Under the pieces are notes generated by a model, which did not search any database, was not told the DNA's origin, and saw only the letters and a list, made by a program, of their open reading frames with translations. From DASTYK01 sp964384585 (GTDB lineage Bacteria; Gemmatimonadota; Gemmatimonadetes; Longimicrobiales; RSA9), in assembly GCA_964384585.1 (NCBI GenBank), contig CAYLME010000218.1, positions 1 through 5,213 on the forward strand: 5,213 bases of DNA, in the 5' to 3' direction. Positions within the stretch are counted from its first letter, which is position 1, and each line of letters starts with the position of its first letter. Shown piece after piece: positions 1-5,213 of the stretch. Both the position numbers and the translations under genes were made by a program.

Positions 1-261
1 CGCGCCCCAGTGGCGCGCATCGAACGCCTCGAGTGTAAGGCGGTCCGTACATGGGGACGGCACCGGACGGCCGCTCGGATGTGGCGCTTGGAAGAGATCG
101 CCGAGCGATTCGGCGGGATCGGTGGTCACGAGGTGCGTAATCTCGCCCGCATCGGCCGCGGCGAGGGCGATCGCTCCCGCGGTCGTGGTCTTGGCGACAC
201 CGCCCTTGCCAACGACGAAGATGCACGAGTGCTCATCCGTCGCGGACAGCAGGGACTGCAA
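1..261 (-). CDS. ArsA/Get3-like P-loop ATPase, N-terminal 87 codons (runs off left edge)
   Basis: Minus-strand frame open from position 261 to the window edge. The visible 87 residues carry a deviant Walker A motif GKGGVAKTT (residues 18-26, signature Lys19 and P-loop Lys24) followed by TTDPAESLGDLF (46-57). The latter matches the switch I region TDPAHSLSDAF typical of ArsA/Get3 (SIMIBI class) ATPases. Known family members are cytosolic dimeric ATPases that act on arsenite efflux or shield hydrophobic membrane proteins. Two departures are visible: the usual Gly before the P-loop Lys is Ala23, as in some ParA proteins, and the switch I His is Glu51. The start is TTG at 261, 4 nt after the gvpG stop, with GGGAG seven bases upstream. 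No ATG or GTG lies between it and the P-loop. Its place directly behind gvpG suggests a job in gas vesicle assembly, which is inference. A ParA/MinD relative is the alternative. The C-terminal part is not visible. Confidence 0.8.
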   Translation of the reverse strand, partial: MQSLLSATDEHSCIFVVGKGGVAKTTTAGAIALAAADAGEITHLVTTDPAESLGDLFQAPHPSGRPVPSPCTDRLTLEAFDARHWGA

Positions 262-265
262 GGGA

Positions 266-670
266 TTACTCCCAGTCCAGGTTCAGATCGACCTCGACAC
301 CGCCGCGGGGGTCCGCCAGCCGTGGCCCGGCAGGCTCCTCCGCGGCGTCCGCCCCGGGTGGATCGGCCGCATCGGCGTCCGGGTCACGCTGCACCCGGAC
401 CGGCCCGCCCGACACGCCCATGCCGAGCCGTTCGCGCCAGTCGCGGATCTCGCGCAGGCGCTGCATGAGGGCGGCCTCGCGCACCACGTACTCGTCGTCG
501 TCGATGTCACCCAGCTCGAGCTGGAGCTGCAGCTCCAGCAGGTCCGCCTTGACCGCGGAGTCGTCGGTCAGCTCCTCGCGCACCACGCCCTCCACCTGCC
601 GGAGTGAGAACTCCGTAAGGAACTTCGGGCCGGTATAGGGCCAGAACAGGAGGTGCTTCAGGAGCCCCAT
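266..670 (-). CDS. gvpG: Gas vesicle accessory protein GvpG
   Basis: A 134-residue protein whose first 80 or so residues fit GvpG. It has a short hydrophobic N-terminus (MGLLKHLLFWPYTGP), then amphipathic helices with the family's pattern of VEGVVREELTDDSAVKADL, LELQLQLELGDIDDDEY (an 'xGxIxxEEY'-like turn) and a basic RLREIRDWRERL end. GvpG is a small accessory protein essential for vesicle formation in studied clusters, usually interacting with other minor Gvp proteins such as GvpF/L. The start at 670 is supported by GAGGGG three bases upstream, which overlaps the end of the gvpF/L-like gene, so the two are probably translationally coupled. The protein is longer than the usual roughly 80-100 residues. 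From about residue 84 there is a Pro/Ala/Asp-rich, probably disordered tail that ends in an acidic-hydrophobic VEVDLNLDWE. Confidence 0.88.
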   Translation of the reverse strand: MGLLKHLLFWPYTGPKFLTEFSLRQVEGVVREELTDDSAVKADLLELQLQLELGDIDDDEYVVREAALMQRLREIRDWRERLGMGVSGGPVRVQRDPDADAADPPGADAAEEPAGPRLADPRGGVEVDLNLDWE

Positions 671-677
671 CGGCCCC

Positions 678-1487
678 TCAGGCGTCCGCGCGCTCCAGGC
701 GCAGCTTGATGTTGACGAAGTTGTAGGGCGGCCAGGGGCCGGTGTACTTGAAGGAGATCTGATCCTCGTACTTGCTGCTGAGCCGCTTGACCGCCTCGTC
801 GAACTCCTGCTCGCGCGAGCGATCGACGAGGTAGGCGGCGTTCATGATCATGCGGTCGCCGATCGGCTTGTTCGACCGGCTTGCGACCGCGACCGGCTTG
901 AGCGACTCGTGGATGTCGACGACGTACCCGTTGGCACTGTTCTCGAGCGCCGCCTCGATCAGCCGGCCGAGCTGCATGCGCGCAAAGTAGGTCGAGCTCT
1001 GCGCGTTGCCGGTGATCTCGCTCTTCAGCCGGTGGATCTCCTCATCGCTCTCCTCCAGCCGGGAGATTACCTTGTCACGGTCCCAGAGCACCTTCAGGCC
1101 GAACTCGATCTTGTCGTTCATCTTCTCGAGAACGTCGTCGAAGGCCCGGTACGTCGATTTCAGGAGCTCGATGATGTCGTCGCGCGTACGGAAGATCGTG
1201 CCGAACGACATCGGGATGACCGTATGCTCCCGCATGACCGTCTCATTCACGAGCTCGTGCGCGAGAACGTTCTCCCGGGTCGGATCGTAGATCCGGATCG
1301 GCGTGTCGCTGACGATCGCGGCAAGATCACGATGGTGTACGGTGTAGACGCGGTTGCCACCGTCACCGATGCCGATCGGGCCGAAATCACGCTCTTCGGC
1401 CAGCTTGATGATACAATAGACGTACTTGCCCTCGTCGCTCGTGGCGATGCTGGGCGTATCGGGGCTCTGGTCGGACTTGTTATCCAT
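678..1487 (-). CDS. Gas vesicle protein of the GvpF/GvpL family
   Basis: A 269-residue protein with clear GvpL/GvpF hallmarks: the opening strand KYVYCIIK (21-28), HRDLAAIVSDTPI (52-64), the helix with NVLAHELVNETVMREHTVIPMSFGTIF (73-99), the Lys/Glu-rich coiled region around 105-160, and the C-terminal TGPWPPYNFV (249-258). Family members are minor assembly components; GvpF is known to contact GvpA and may help start or cap the nascent shell. F and L cannot be separated from sequence alone, so no symbol is given. The length is close to normal apart from an extra polar N-terminal tail (residues 1-19). The ATG at 1487 has only a weak ribosome binding site (GTGAG). It is the promoter-proximal gene of its strand here, 7 nt before gvpG. 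Relative to neighbours it is rich in Lys, Ile, Asn and Asp, which may reflect family constraint. Confidence 0.93.
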   Translation of the reverse strand: MDNKSDQSPDTPSIATSDEGKYVYCIIKLAEERDFGPIGIGDGGNRVYTVHHRDLAAIVSDTPIRIYDPTRENVLAHELVNETVMREHTVIPMSFGTIFRTRDDIIELLKSTYRAFDDVLEKMNDKIEFGLKVLWDRDKVISRLEESDEEIHRLKSEITGNAQSSTYFARMQLGRLIEAALENSANGYVVDIHESLKPVAVASRSNKPIGDRMIMNAAYLVDRSREQEFDEAVKRLSSKYEDQISFKYTGPWPPYNFVNIKLRLERADA

Positions 1488-1569
1488 GGCTCACGACGTG
1501 CGCGGTTCGGCAACCCCGCGCGGGTATGGTGTGACGACATCGATCGTGCGGTCTGGCGGATTGACGACC

Positions 1570-1602
1570 GCAAGTTATTTGTAACTGGCGCTCATGCAAG
1601 TT
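1570..1602. repeat. Inverted repeat AGTTA-N4-TAACT and duplicated GCAAGTT (possible operator)
   Basis: AGTTA at 1573-1577 and TAACT at 1582-1586 form a perfect 5-bp inverted repeat around TTTG. The heptamer GCAAGTT occurs at 1570-1576 and again at 1596-1602, a 26-bp periodicity. These sit in the only AT-rich patch of the divergent region, where a dimeric regulator might bind. The elements are short and could be chance. Confidence 0.3.
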
Positions 1603-1689
1603 GCGGGCACAGGTCTCGACAGGGAGACGATGACCGGCCCGCGGATTGCATCGCGCGCATCACACGCACGAGGCGGCTGCGGCTGCGGT

Positions 1690-1696
1690 GAAGGAG
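1690..1696 (+). promoter_or_regulatory. Strong Shine-Dalgarno deciding the lipoprotein start
   Basis: GAAGGAG (AAGGAG at 1691-1696) lies five bases before the ATG at 1702. It favours this start over the in-frame ATG at 1594, which has no such site and would put a 36-residue non-signal stretch before the lipoprotein signal. Confidence 0.75.
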
Positions 1697-1701
1697 CGAA
1701 C

Positions 1702-2289
1702 ATGAAGCCATCGCGGTGGATAGCGGCGGCGGTACTCATCTGGACTGGCGCGTGTGCATCCATGCGCTCGGCATTGCCCGGAGCGTCTCCGGCAGAGGAA
1801 GTACGCTCTGCGCTGGCGATGGCGGAGGCGGGTGAGCACGCAGCGGCGACAGCGGTGCTCGATGCGGTCTACACCTCGCACTGGAACAGTGAGGCCGGGC
1901 TGCACGCGCTGCTCGGCCTGGCAGCGATCTCGCTGGATCCGCGCAACGAGAATCGATCCCTGTGGCAGAGTGCGGACTATTCTGCACGCCTGATCGGCCT
2001 GCCGAACGCGCCCGGGTACCTGCTGCCGGCCGCGCGGACCATGTACCTCGTTTCGATCGAGCTTGGCGCACTCGAAGAGCAGCGCCAGGCCGCGGAGGCC
2101 GCACGCGACACGGCCGAAGCCATCGTGGCGCGCACGTTGCCCCGCTATTCGGGACAGACGGTGCCTGCACAGCTGTCGGCGCTCGCGCGCGAGCGCGATC
2201 AGCTCGTCGCGCGCATTGCCGGTCTGGAGCAGGCGCTCTCGGACACCACGGCGGAGCTGGAACGCGTTCGTCGCACCCTGAAGCCCTAG
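1702..2289 (+). CDS. Small lipoprotein with C-terminal coiled coil, QseG-like architecture
   Basis: A 195-residue protein. The N-terminus is a lipoprotein-type signal: positive MKPSR, hydrophobic WIAAAVLIW, then TGAC with Cys18 as the likely lipidated residue. The lipobox is imperfect because position -3 is Thr rather than Leu. Residues 32-120 are helical and Ala-rich with a TPR-like look (EHAAATAVLDAVY, GLHALLGLAAISLDP). Residues 155-193 form a probable coiled coil (RERDQLVARIAGLEQALSD and on). The stop lies 4 nt before the downstream histidine kinase, so the two are co-translated. In enterobacteria the outer-membrane lipoprotein QseG, also helical with a terminal coiled coil, is encoded next to the kinase QseE/GlrK and modulates it. 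The same role here is inference from architecture and linkage. Sequence identity with QseG appears low, and an unrelated TPR lipoprotein is possible. Confidence 0.75.
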   Translation: MKPSRWIAAAVLIWTGACASMRSALPGASPAEEVRSALAMAEAGEHAAATAVLDAVYTSHWNSEAGLHALLGLAAISLDPRNENRSLWQSADYSARLIGLPNAPGYLLPAARTMYLVSIELGALEEQRQAAEAARDTAEAIVARTLPRYSGQTVPAQLSALARERDQLVARIAGLEQALSDTTAELERVRRTLKP

Positions 2290-2293
2290 GCGC

Positions 2294-3784
2294 ATGAGTC
2301 TCCGAACTCGGCTGCTGCTGACCCTGGCCGGCATTGCACTGCTGCTGACACTGCCCGCGATCTACGGCATCACGCAGCATCGGCGCCTGGAAGACATCGT
2401 GTCCGTCAACCGCAACCGGCACCAGAGCGCGAGTCTCGCACTCGGCCGGCTGCAGGCGACGCTCGTCGAGCTCGACCGCGCAGAACGATCCTACATCGCT
2501 ACCTTCGATCCCGACGCGCGCACCCAGATCGACAGCGCATTCACGGCCGCACAGACCCACCTCGAAAGCCTTTCCGCCTCCGGATACAGCGAGTCAACCG
2601 ACCGCGTACCGCTCGACTCGATTCGCAGCGAGACCGCCCGCATCCTCGCGCTGATCGACGCAGACAGCGCCCAGATGGCGACGGCGCTCTTCGAGCGCGT
2701 GAAGCCGCTCTTCCTGACCGCCGCCGCAGCACTCGACGGCGTATCGGAGGAGATCAGATTGCGGAGTGATGCGGACCTGAGCCGCGCCGGTGACATCAGC
2801 GAGGCGGCGTCGGCAACGACGCTTCTCGCACTGCTCGTCGCGCTCGTGTTCACGATCCTGCTCGGCGGCTGGCTCACCCGCACGGTGTTCACACCGATGC
2901 ACCGGCTGGGCGAGGCGCTGACGAAGGTGGCCGACGGCGCCCACCCGGCACCGCCCGACCTGCCCTACAACCGGCCGGATGAGATCGGCGACCTCGCCCG
3001 CTCATTCCTCTGGATGAGTCAGCGGCTGCAGGAGCTCGACCGCATGAAGGCCGAGTTCATGAGCATCGCCACGCATGAGTTGAAGACCCCGATCAACGTG
3101 ATCTCAGGATACGCAGAGCTGCTCGACGAACGGCTGCTCGGGGAGATCACGGACAAGCAGGAAGTGGCGATCGCGTCGATCCGCGAGCAGACGCGCACGC
3201 TCGCGCAACTCGTCAATGAGCTGCTCGATGTCAGCCGTCTCGAAGCAGGCGGGCTGCGGCTGGAAATCCAGTTCGTGCCATTGCGCGAGATGATCGACAG
3301 CGTGCAGCGCGCCTTCGACGTGCTCTGCCGTCAGAAGGGCATCGAATTCGACGTGGACGTGGCCATGAACGTGCCGGATTCGATACCGGCTGACGCGATC
3401 CGCCTGCGCGACCAGGTGCTCGGCAACCTGATGTCGAACGCCATCAAGTTCACGCCGGAGGGCGGCAGCATACGACTGAGTGTGCGGCGCGCACCGGACA
3501 GCATGGTCGTGTTCGAGGTATCGGACACGGGCACCGGCATCCCCGACGACCAGCGTCGCAACATCTTCGACAAGTACTACCAGGTGGGTGAGGCCGCGCG
3601 CAGCACGGGCGCGGGACTGGGTCTCGCGATCGCGAACGACGTGGTCGAGGCGCATGGCGGCCGCATCGAAGTCGAGAGCGAGGTCGGCAAGGGCACGCTC
3701 TTCCGCGTGTGGCTGCCCGCCCGTACGGAAGCACTTCCTGCCGCGGCCGTAGCCGGGGAAGGCGCATCCTCCGCGAATGGCTGA
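2294..3784 (+). CDS. Transmembrane sensor histidine kinase (HAMP-HisKA-HATPase_c), QseE/GlrK-like
   Basis: A 496-residue inner-membrane kinase. TM1 is about residues 7-26. Residues 28-172 form an all-helical periplasmic region of four-helix-bundle type (LVELDRAERSYIATFDPD). TM2 is about 173-194 and a HAMP linker covers 195-248, ending in FLWMSQRLQELD. The HisKA H-box has HELKTP with phospho-acceptor His261; the following ELKT fits the ExxT phosphatase motif. The ATPase domain has the N-box NLMSNAIKFTP (378-388), G1 DTGTGIP (411-417), F-box IFDKYYQ (424-430) and G2 TGAGLGLAI (438-446), so all catalytic motifs look intact. A 20-residue Ala/Gly tail follows. The periplasmic opening and the LWxSxRL at the HAMP end recall QseE/GlrK. 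No response regulator is in the window. The ATG at 2294 has no strong ribosome binding site, which fits coupling to the lipoprotein gene. The stop overlaps the next gene by 8 nt. Confidence 0.95.
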   Translation: MSLRTRLLLTLAGIALLLTLPAIYGITQHRRLEDIVSVNRNRHQSASLALGRLQATLVELDRAERSYIATFDPDARTQIDSAFTAAQTHLESLSASGYSESTDRVPLDSIRSETARILALIDADSAQMATALFERVKPLFLTAAAALDGVSEEIRLRSDADLSRAGDISEAASATTLLALLVALVFTILLGGWLTRTVFTPMHRLGEALTKVADGAHPAPPDLPYNRPDEIGDLARSFLWMSQRLQELDRMKAEFMSIATHELKTPINVISGYAELLDERLLGEITDKQEVAIASIREQTRTLAQLVNELLDVSRLEAGGLRLEIQFVPLREMIDSVQRAFDVLCRQKGIEFDVDVAMNVPDSIPADAIRLRDQVLGNLMSNAIKFTPEGGSIRLSVRRAPDSMVVFEVSDTGTGIPDDQRRNIFDKYYQVGEAARSTGAGLGLAIANDVVEAHGGRIEVESEVGKGTLFRVWLPARTEALPAAAVAGEGASSANG

Positions 3785-4691
3785 GCCCTCCGCCTGGGAT
3801 GCAATCGTCGTGGGCGGCGGCATGGCGGGACTCTCCGCTGCGCTCTGGCTTGCGCGCTACCGCCGCCGCGTCCGCGTCTACGACAGCGCCGAACCGCGTA
3901 ACGAGGAAGCCTGGGCCGTACACGGCTACCCTGGCCTCGTCGATCCCACGCCGACCGAGCTGCGTCGCCGCCTCTACGAACAGGCCATTGGTGCCGGCGC
4001 CGAACGCGTCACCGAGCGCGTGACGCGCATCAGTGGCGCACGCGACGCATTCCGTGTCGAGACGGAGGCGGGTGACATCGCCGAAGCCCGCCGCATCGTG
4101 CTCGCTTACGGACTGGTGGACGAGCTGCCGGCCATTCCCGGCCTCGAAGCGTACTACGGTACCTCCGTCTTCCACTGCCCCGACTGCGACGGTCCGTCCG
4201 TGCTCGGCTGCCGCGTGGGCGTGATCGGCGCACATCGCGCCGCCGCCAACCTTGCGCTCTACCTGCAGACGTGGGCCGATGAAGTCATGCTGCTCACGAA
4301 CGGCGAGGAACCGGCGCTGACCGACAGTGCACGCAGTGTGCTGACGGACGCGGAGATCCCGCTGCGGCGCGAACGGCTGACGATGGTGCACGGTACCGGC
4401 GCCAGGATCTCGCACATCGATGCCGATCCGGGCGAACCGATCGTACTCGACGCCCTCTTCTTCGACGTCGGCACGCGTCCGCGCAGCGACCTCGCCGAGC
4501 AGCTCGCGTGTGCGCGCGACGACGACGGCTACGTGGATGTCGATCGCGGGCAGGAAACGTCCGTGCGCGGCGTGCACGCGGCCGGTGACATCACCGGACA
4601 CCCGCACCTCGCCGTGACTGCAGCCGCCGACGGGGTGCGGGCCGCGCTCAGCATCCATCGCAGCCTGCTGCCGGACGCGAGACGCGTGTGA
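3777..4691 (+). CDS. Thioredoxin-reductase-like FAD-dependent disulfide oxidoreductase
   Basis: A 304-residue cytosolic flavoprotein of the TrxR/pyridine nucleotide-disulfide family, near the usual length. The FAD Rossmann motif GGGMAG is at residues 13-18. The redox pair is FHCPDCDG (Cys134, Cys137), where E. coli TrxB has CATC, and the C-terminal FAD motif GVHAAGDI is at 265-272. The second, NAD(P)-binding Rossmann motif is degraded: GAHRAA at 151-156 has His153 in place of the central Gly of GxGxxA. The HRR-type NADPH phosphate-binding motif is absent (LLTNG instead). This resembles the TrxR-like oxidoreductases with CPxC and WxDDVxLxTxG seen in actinobacteria, and the electron donor and substrate are unknown. 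The start ATG overlaps the kinase stop by 8 nt, implying translational coupling. A housekeeping thioredoxin reductase is unlikely given these changes. Confidence 0.88.
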   Translation: MAEPSAWDAIVVGGGMAGLSAALWLARYRRRVRVYDSAEPRNEEAWAVHGYPGLVDPTPTELRRRLYEQAIGAGAERVTERVTRISGARDAFRVETEAGDIAEARRIVLAYGLVDELPAIPGLEAYYGTSVFHCPDCDGPSVLGCRVGVIGAHRAAANLALYLQTWADEVMLLTNGEEPALTDSARSVLTDAEIPLRRERLTMVHGTGARISHIDADPGEPIVLDALFFDVGTRPRSDLAEQLACARDDDGYVDVDRGQETSVRGVHAAGDITGHPHLAVTAAADGVRAALSIHRSLLPDARRV

Positions 4692-5213
4692 GCCCGCGGA
4701 AGCCGAATCCTGCCGGGCCGGCCGAACGGGCGTCGCAGCTGCAAACGTTGCGGTCAACCTGTGCACGGGTTGCAGCGCCAACCCACCTCATCGTGCTCAT
4801 CGCGGCAGCTGTACTGCCGCTCGCCATCCGTGTGCCGCAGGCTGCTGCGCAGGACCGACTGGAAGGTCCGGTCGATGCGACCGCACTGAGACAACCCTCG
4901 CCGTATCTGGCGCACACGCACTGGGCGGCCCGCGCGCTCGCCCGGTTGAACGCCGCAGGGTTGGGCCTGCCGGGATACGACGCCGGTCGCCGGACGCCGC
5001 GGCTCGTCGAAGTCGCCGTCACGTTCGAGCGCGCGGCGACGGAAGCTGCCGATCCGGCGCTGCAGGCACATGCCGCCGCGTGGCTGCGGCTGCTGCAGGA
5101 TGAATTCGGCCGCACACCACTGACGCAGCCGGCCGCGAGCGCGGACGGGGCGTACGCGCCGTTCGGCACACTGAGCCTGGCAGCCACGGCGTCGCATGCT
5201 GAAGGAGGCGTCG
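4688..5213 (+). CDS. Exported protein with SLH/Wzi-like N-terminal segment (partial, runs off right edge)
   Basis: An open frame from GTG at 4688, which overlaps the TrxR-like stop as GTGA, through to the window end (175 codons visible). Residues 28-55 hold a hydrophobic stretch THLIVLIAAAVLPLAI followed by VPQAAAQD, a signal peptide with likely cleavage after the Ala run. The mature start has PSPYLAHTHWAARALARLNAAG (70-91), then GYDAGRRTPRLVEVAVTFERA. This spacing is like the S-layer-homology or capsule-assembly (Wzi-type) N-terminal segments, 'HWAyxALxRLxxxGL...RxxTRxEvA', found on secreted or outer-membrane proteins in several diderm phyla. The rest is not visible, so barrel or other domains cannot be judged. 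TTG at 4748 is an alternative start giving a more typical signal peptide (MRSTCARV...). I do not recognise a specific gene. Confidence 0.65.
   Translation, partial: MSPRKPNPAGPAERASQLQTLRSTCARVAAPTHLIVLIAAAVLPLAIRVPQAAAQDRLEGPVDATALRQPSPYLAHTHWAARALARLNAAGLGLPGYDAGRRTPRLVEVAVTFERAATEAADPALQAHAAAWLRLLQDEFGRTPLTQPAASADGAYAPFGTLSLAATASHAEGGV

Larger units (their letters stand above)
1488..1701. promoter_or_regulatory. Divergent intergenic region between gas vesicle and sensor operons
   Basis: This is the only substantial non-coding stretch and must drive both the minus-strand gvp unit and the plus-strand lipoprotein-kinase unit. It is GC-rich except for an AT-rich patch around 1572-1587. I see TTGACG at 1561-1566, which resembles a -35 box, but no convincing -10 at proper spacing. 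On the minus strand, TTGCAT (revcomp of 1594-1599) and TAACTT (revcomp of 1572-1577) are spaced 16 bp apart and are a weak candidate pair for the gvp unit. The leader from about 1600 to 1690 holds no gene that I can support. Confidence 0.45.

Noticed and set aside
1587..1604. Possible sigma-54 promoter (TGGC...TTGC) upstream of the lipoprotein gene
   Set aside because: The GG and GC elements are not separated by the required 10 bp, giving 7 or 14 instead.
909..1691. 260-codon plus-strand frame antisense to the gvpF/L-like gene
   Set aside because: No domain is recognisable, and the opposite strand carries clear GvpF/L motifs including GPWPPYNFV.
1594..1701. Upstream in-frame ATG at 1594 as the lipoprotein start
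   Set aside because: It would bury the signal peptide behind 36 residues and lacks a ribosome binding site, whereas ATG 1702 has AAGGAG at ideal spacing.
2179..2196. 18-bp perfect palindrome GCGCTCGCGCGCGAGCGC
   Set aside because: It lies within the lipoprotein's coding sequence (SALARER) and is explained by GC-rich Ala/Arg/Glu codons. No T-run follows, so it is not a terminator.
3450..4781. 443-codon open frame on the minus strand antisense to the kinase and TrxR-like genes
   Set aside because: The translation is Arg/Ala/His/Val-rich without any motif. It fully overlaps two genes with intact catalytic motifs and is a typical GC-rich antisense shadow.
4648..5187. 179-codon minus-strand frame at the right end
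   Set aside because: It is Ser/Ala/Arg-rich with no motif and overlaps the plus-strand frame, which has a signal peptide and starts within a GTGA overlap.

Overview
The window is strongly GC-rich and almost fully coding. It holds two divergent transcription units separated by about 214 bp. There are no tRNA or rRNA genes, insertion sequences, CRISPR arrays or recognisable phage genes. The organism is probably a high-GC, diderm environmental bacterium. A lipobox lipoprotein, a QseE-like sensor kinase and a secreted protein with an SLH/Wzi-like N-terminal segment would fit Gemmatimonadota or a neighbouring phylum. That placement is inference from gene style and has no marker gene behind it.

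Left unit (minus strand, positions 1487 down to 1, running off the left edge): this is a piece of a gas vesicle cluster. It starts with a GvpF/GvpL-family accessory protein (678-1487), then GvpG (266-670), then the first 87 codons of an ArsA/Get3-type P-loop ATPase (1-261). Gaps are 7 and 4 nt, so this is a tight operon. No gvpA, gvpN, gvpK, gvpJ or gvpO lies in the window. If the cluster is complete, they must lie beyond the left edge or elsewhere.

Middle (1488-1701): a divergent intergenic region that must carry the control signals of both units. It contains one AT-rich patch with a perfect 5-bp inverted repeat and a repeated GCAAGTT heptamer, but no clear textbook promoter.

Right unit (plus strand, 1702 to the right edge): four genes packed with gaps or overlaps of a few bases. 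They are a small lipoprotein with a C-terminal coiled coil (1702-2289), a membrane histidine kinase with a four-helix-type periplasmic region, HAMP, HisKA and HATPase_c (2294-3784), a thioredoxin-reductase-like flavoprotein with a CPDC disulfide motif and a degenerate dinucleotide-binding motif (3777-4691), and the N-terminus of an exported protein with an SLH/Wzi-like HWAxxALxRL segment (4688 to the end). The lipoprotein-kinase pair resembles the QseG-QseE (GlrK) envelope sensing pair of enterobacteria in architecture. No response regulator is visible.

The most interesting points are the ArsA/Get3-like ATPase embedded in a gas vesicle operon (a possible handling factor for the hydrophobic shell protein), and the coupling of a QseEG-like sensor pair to a variant TrxR-like enzyme directly opposite the gas vesicle genes.
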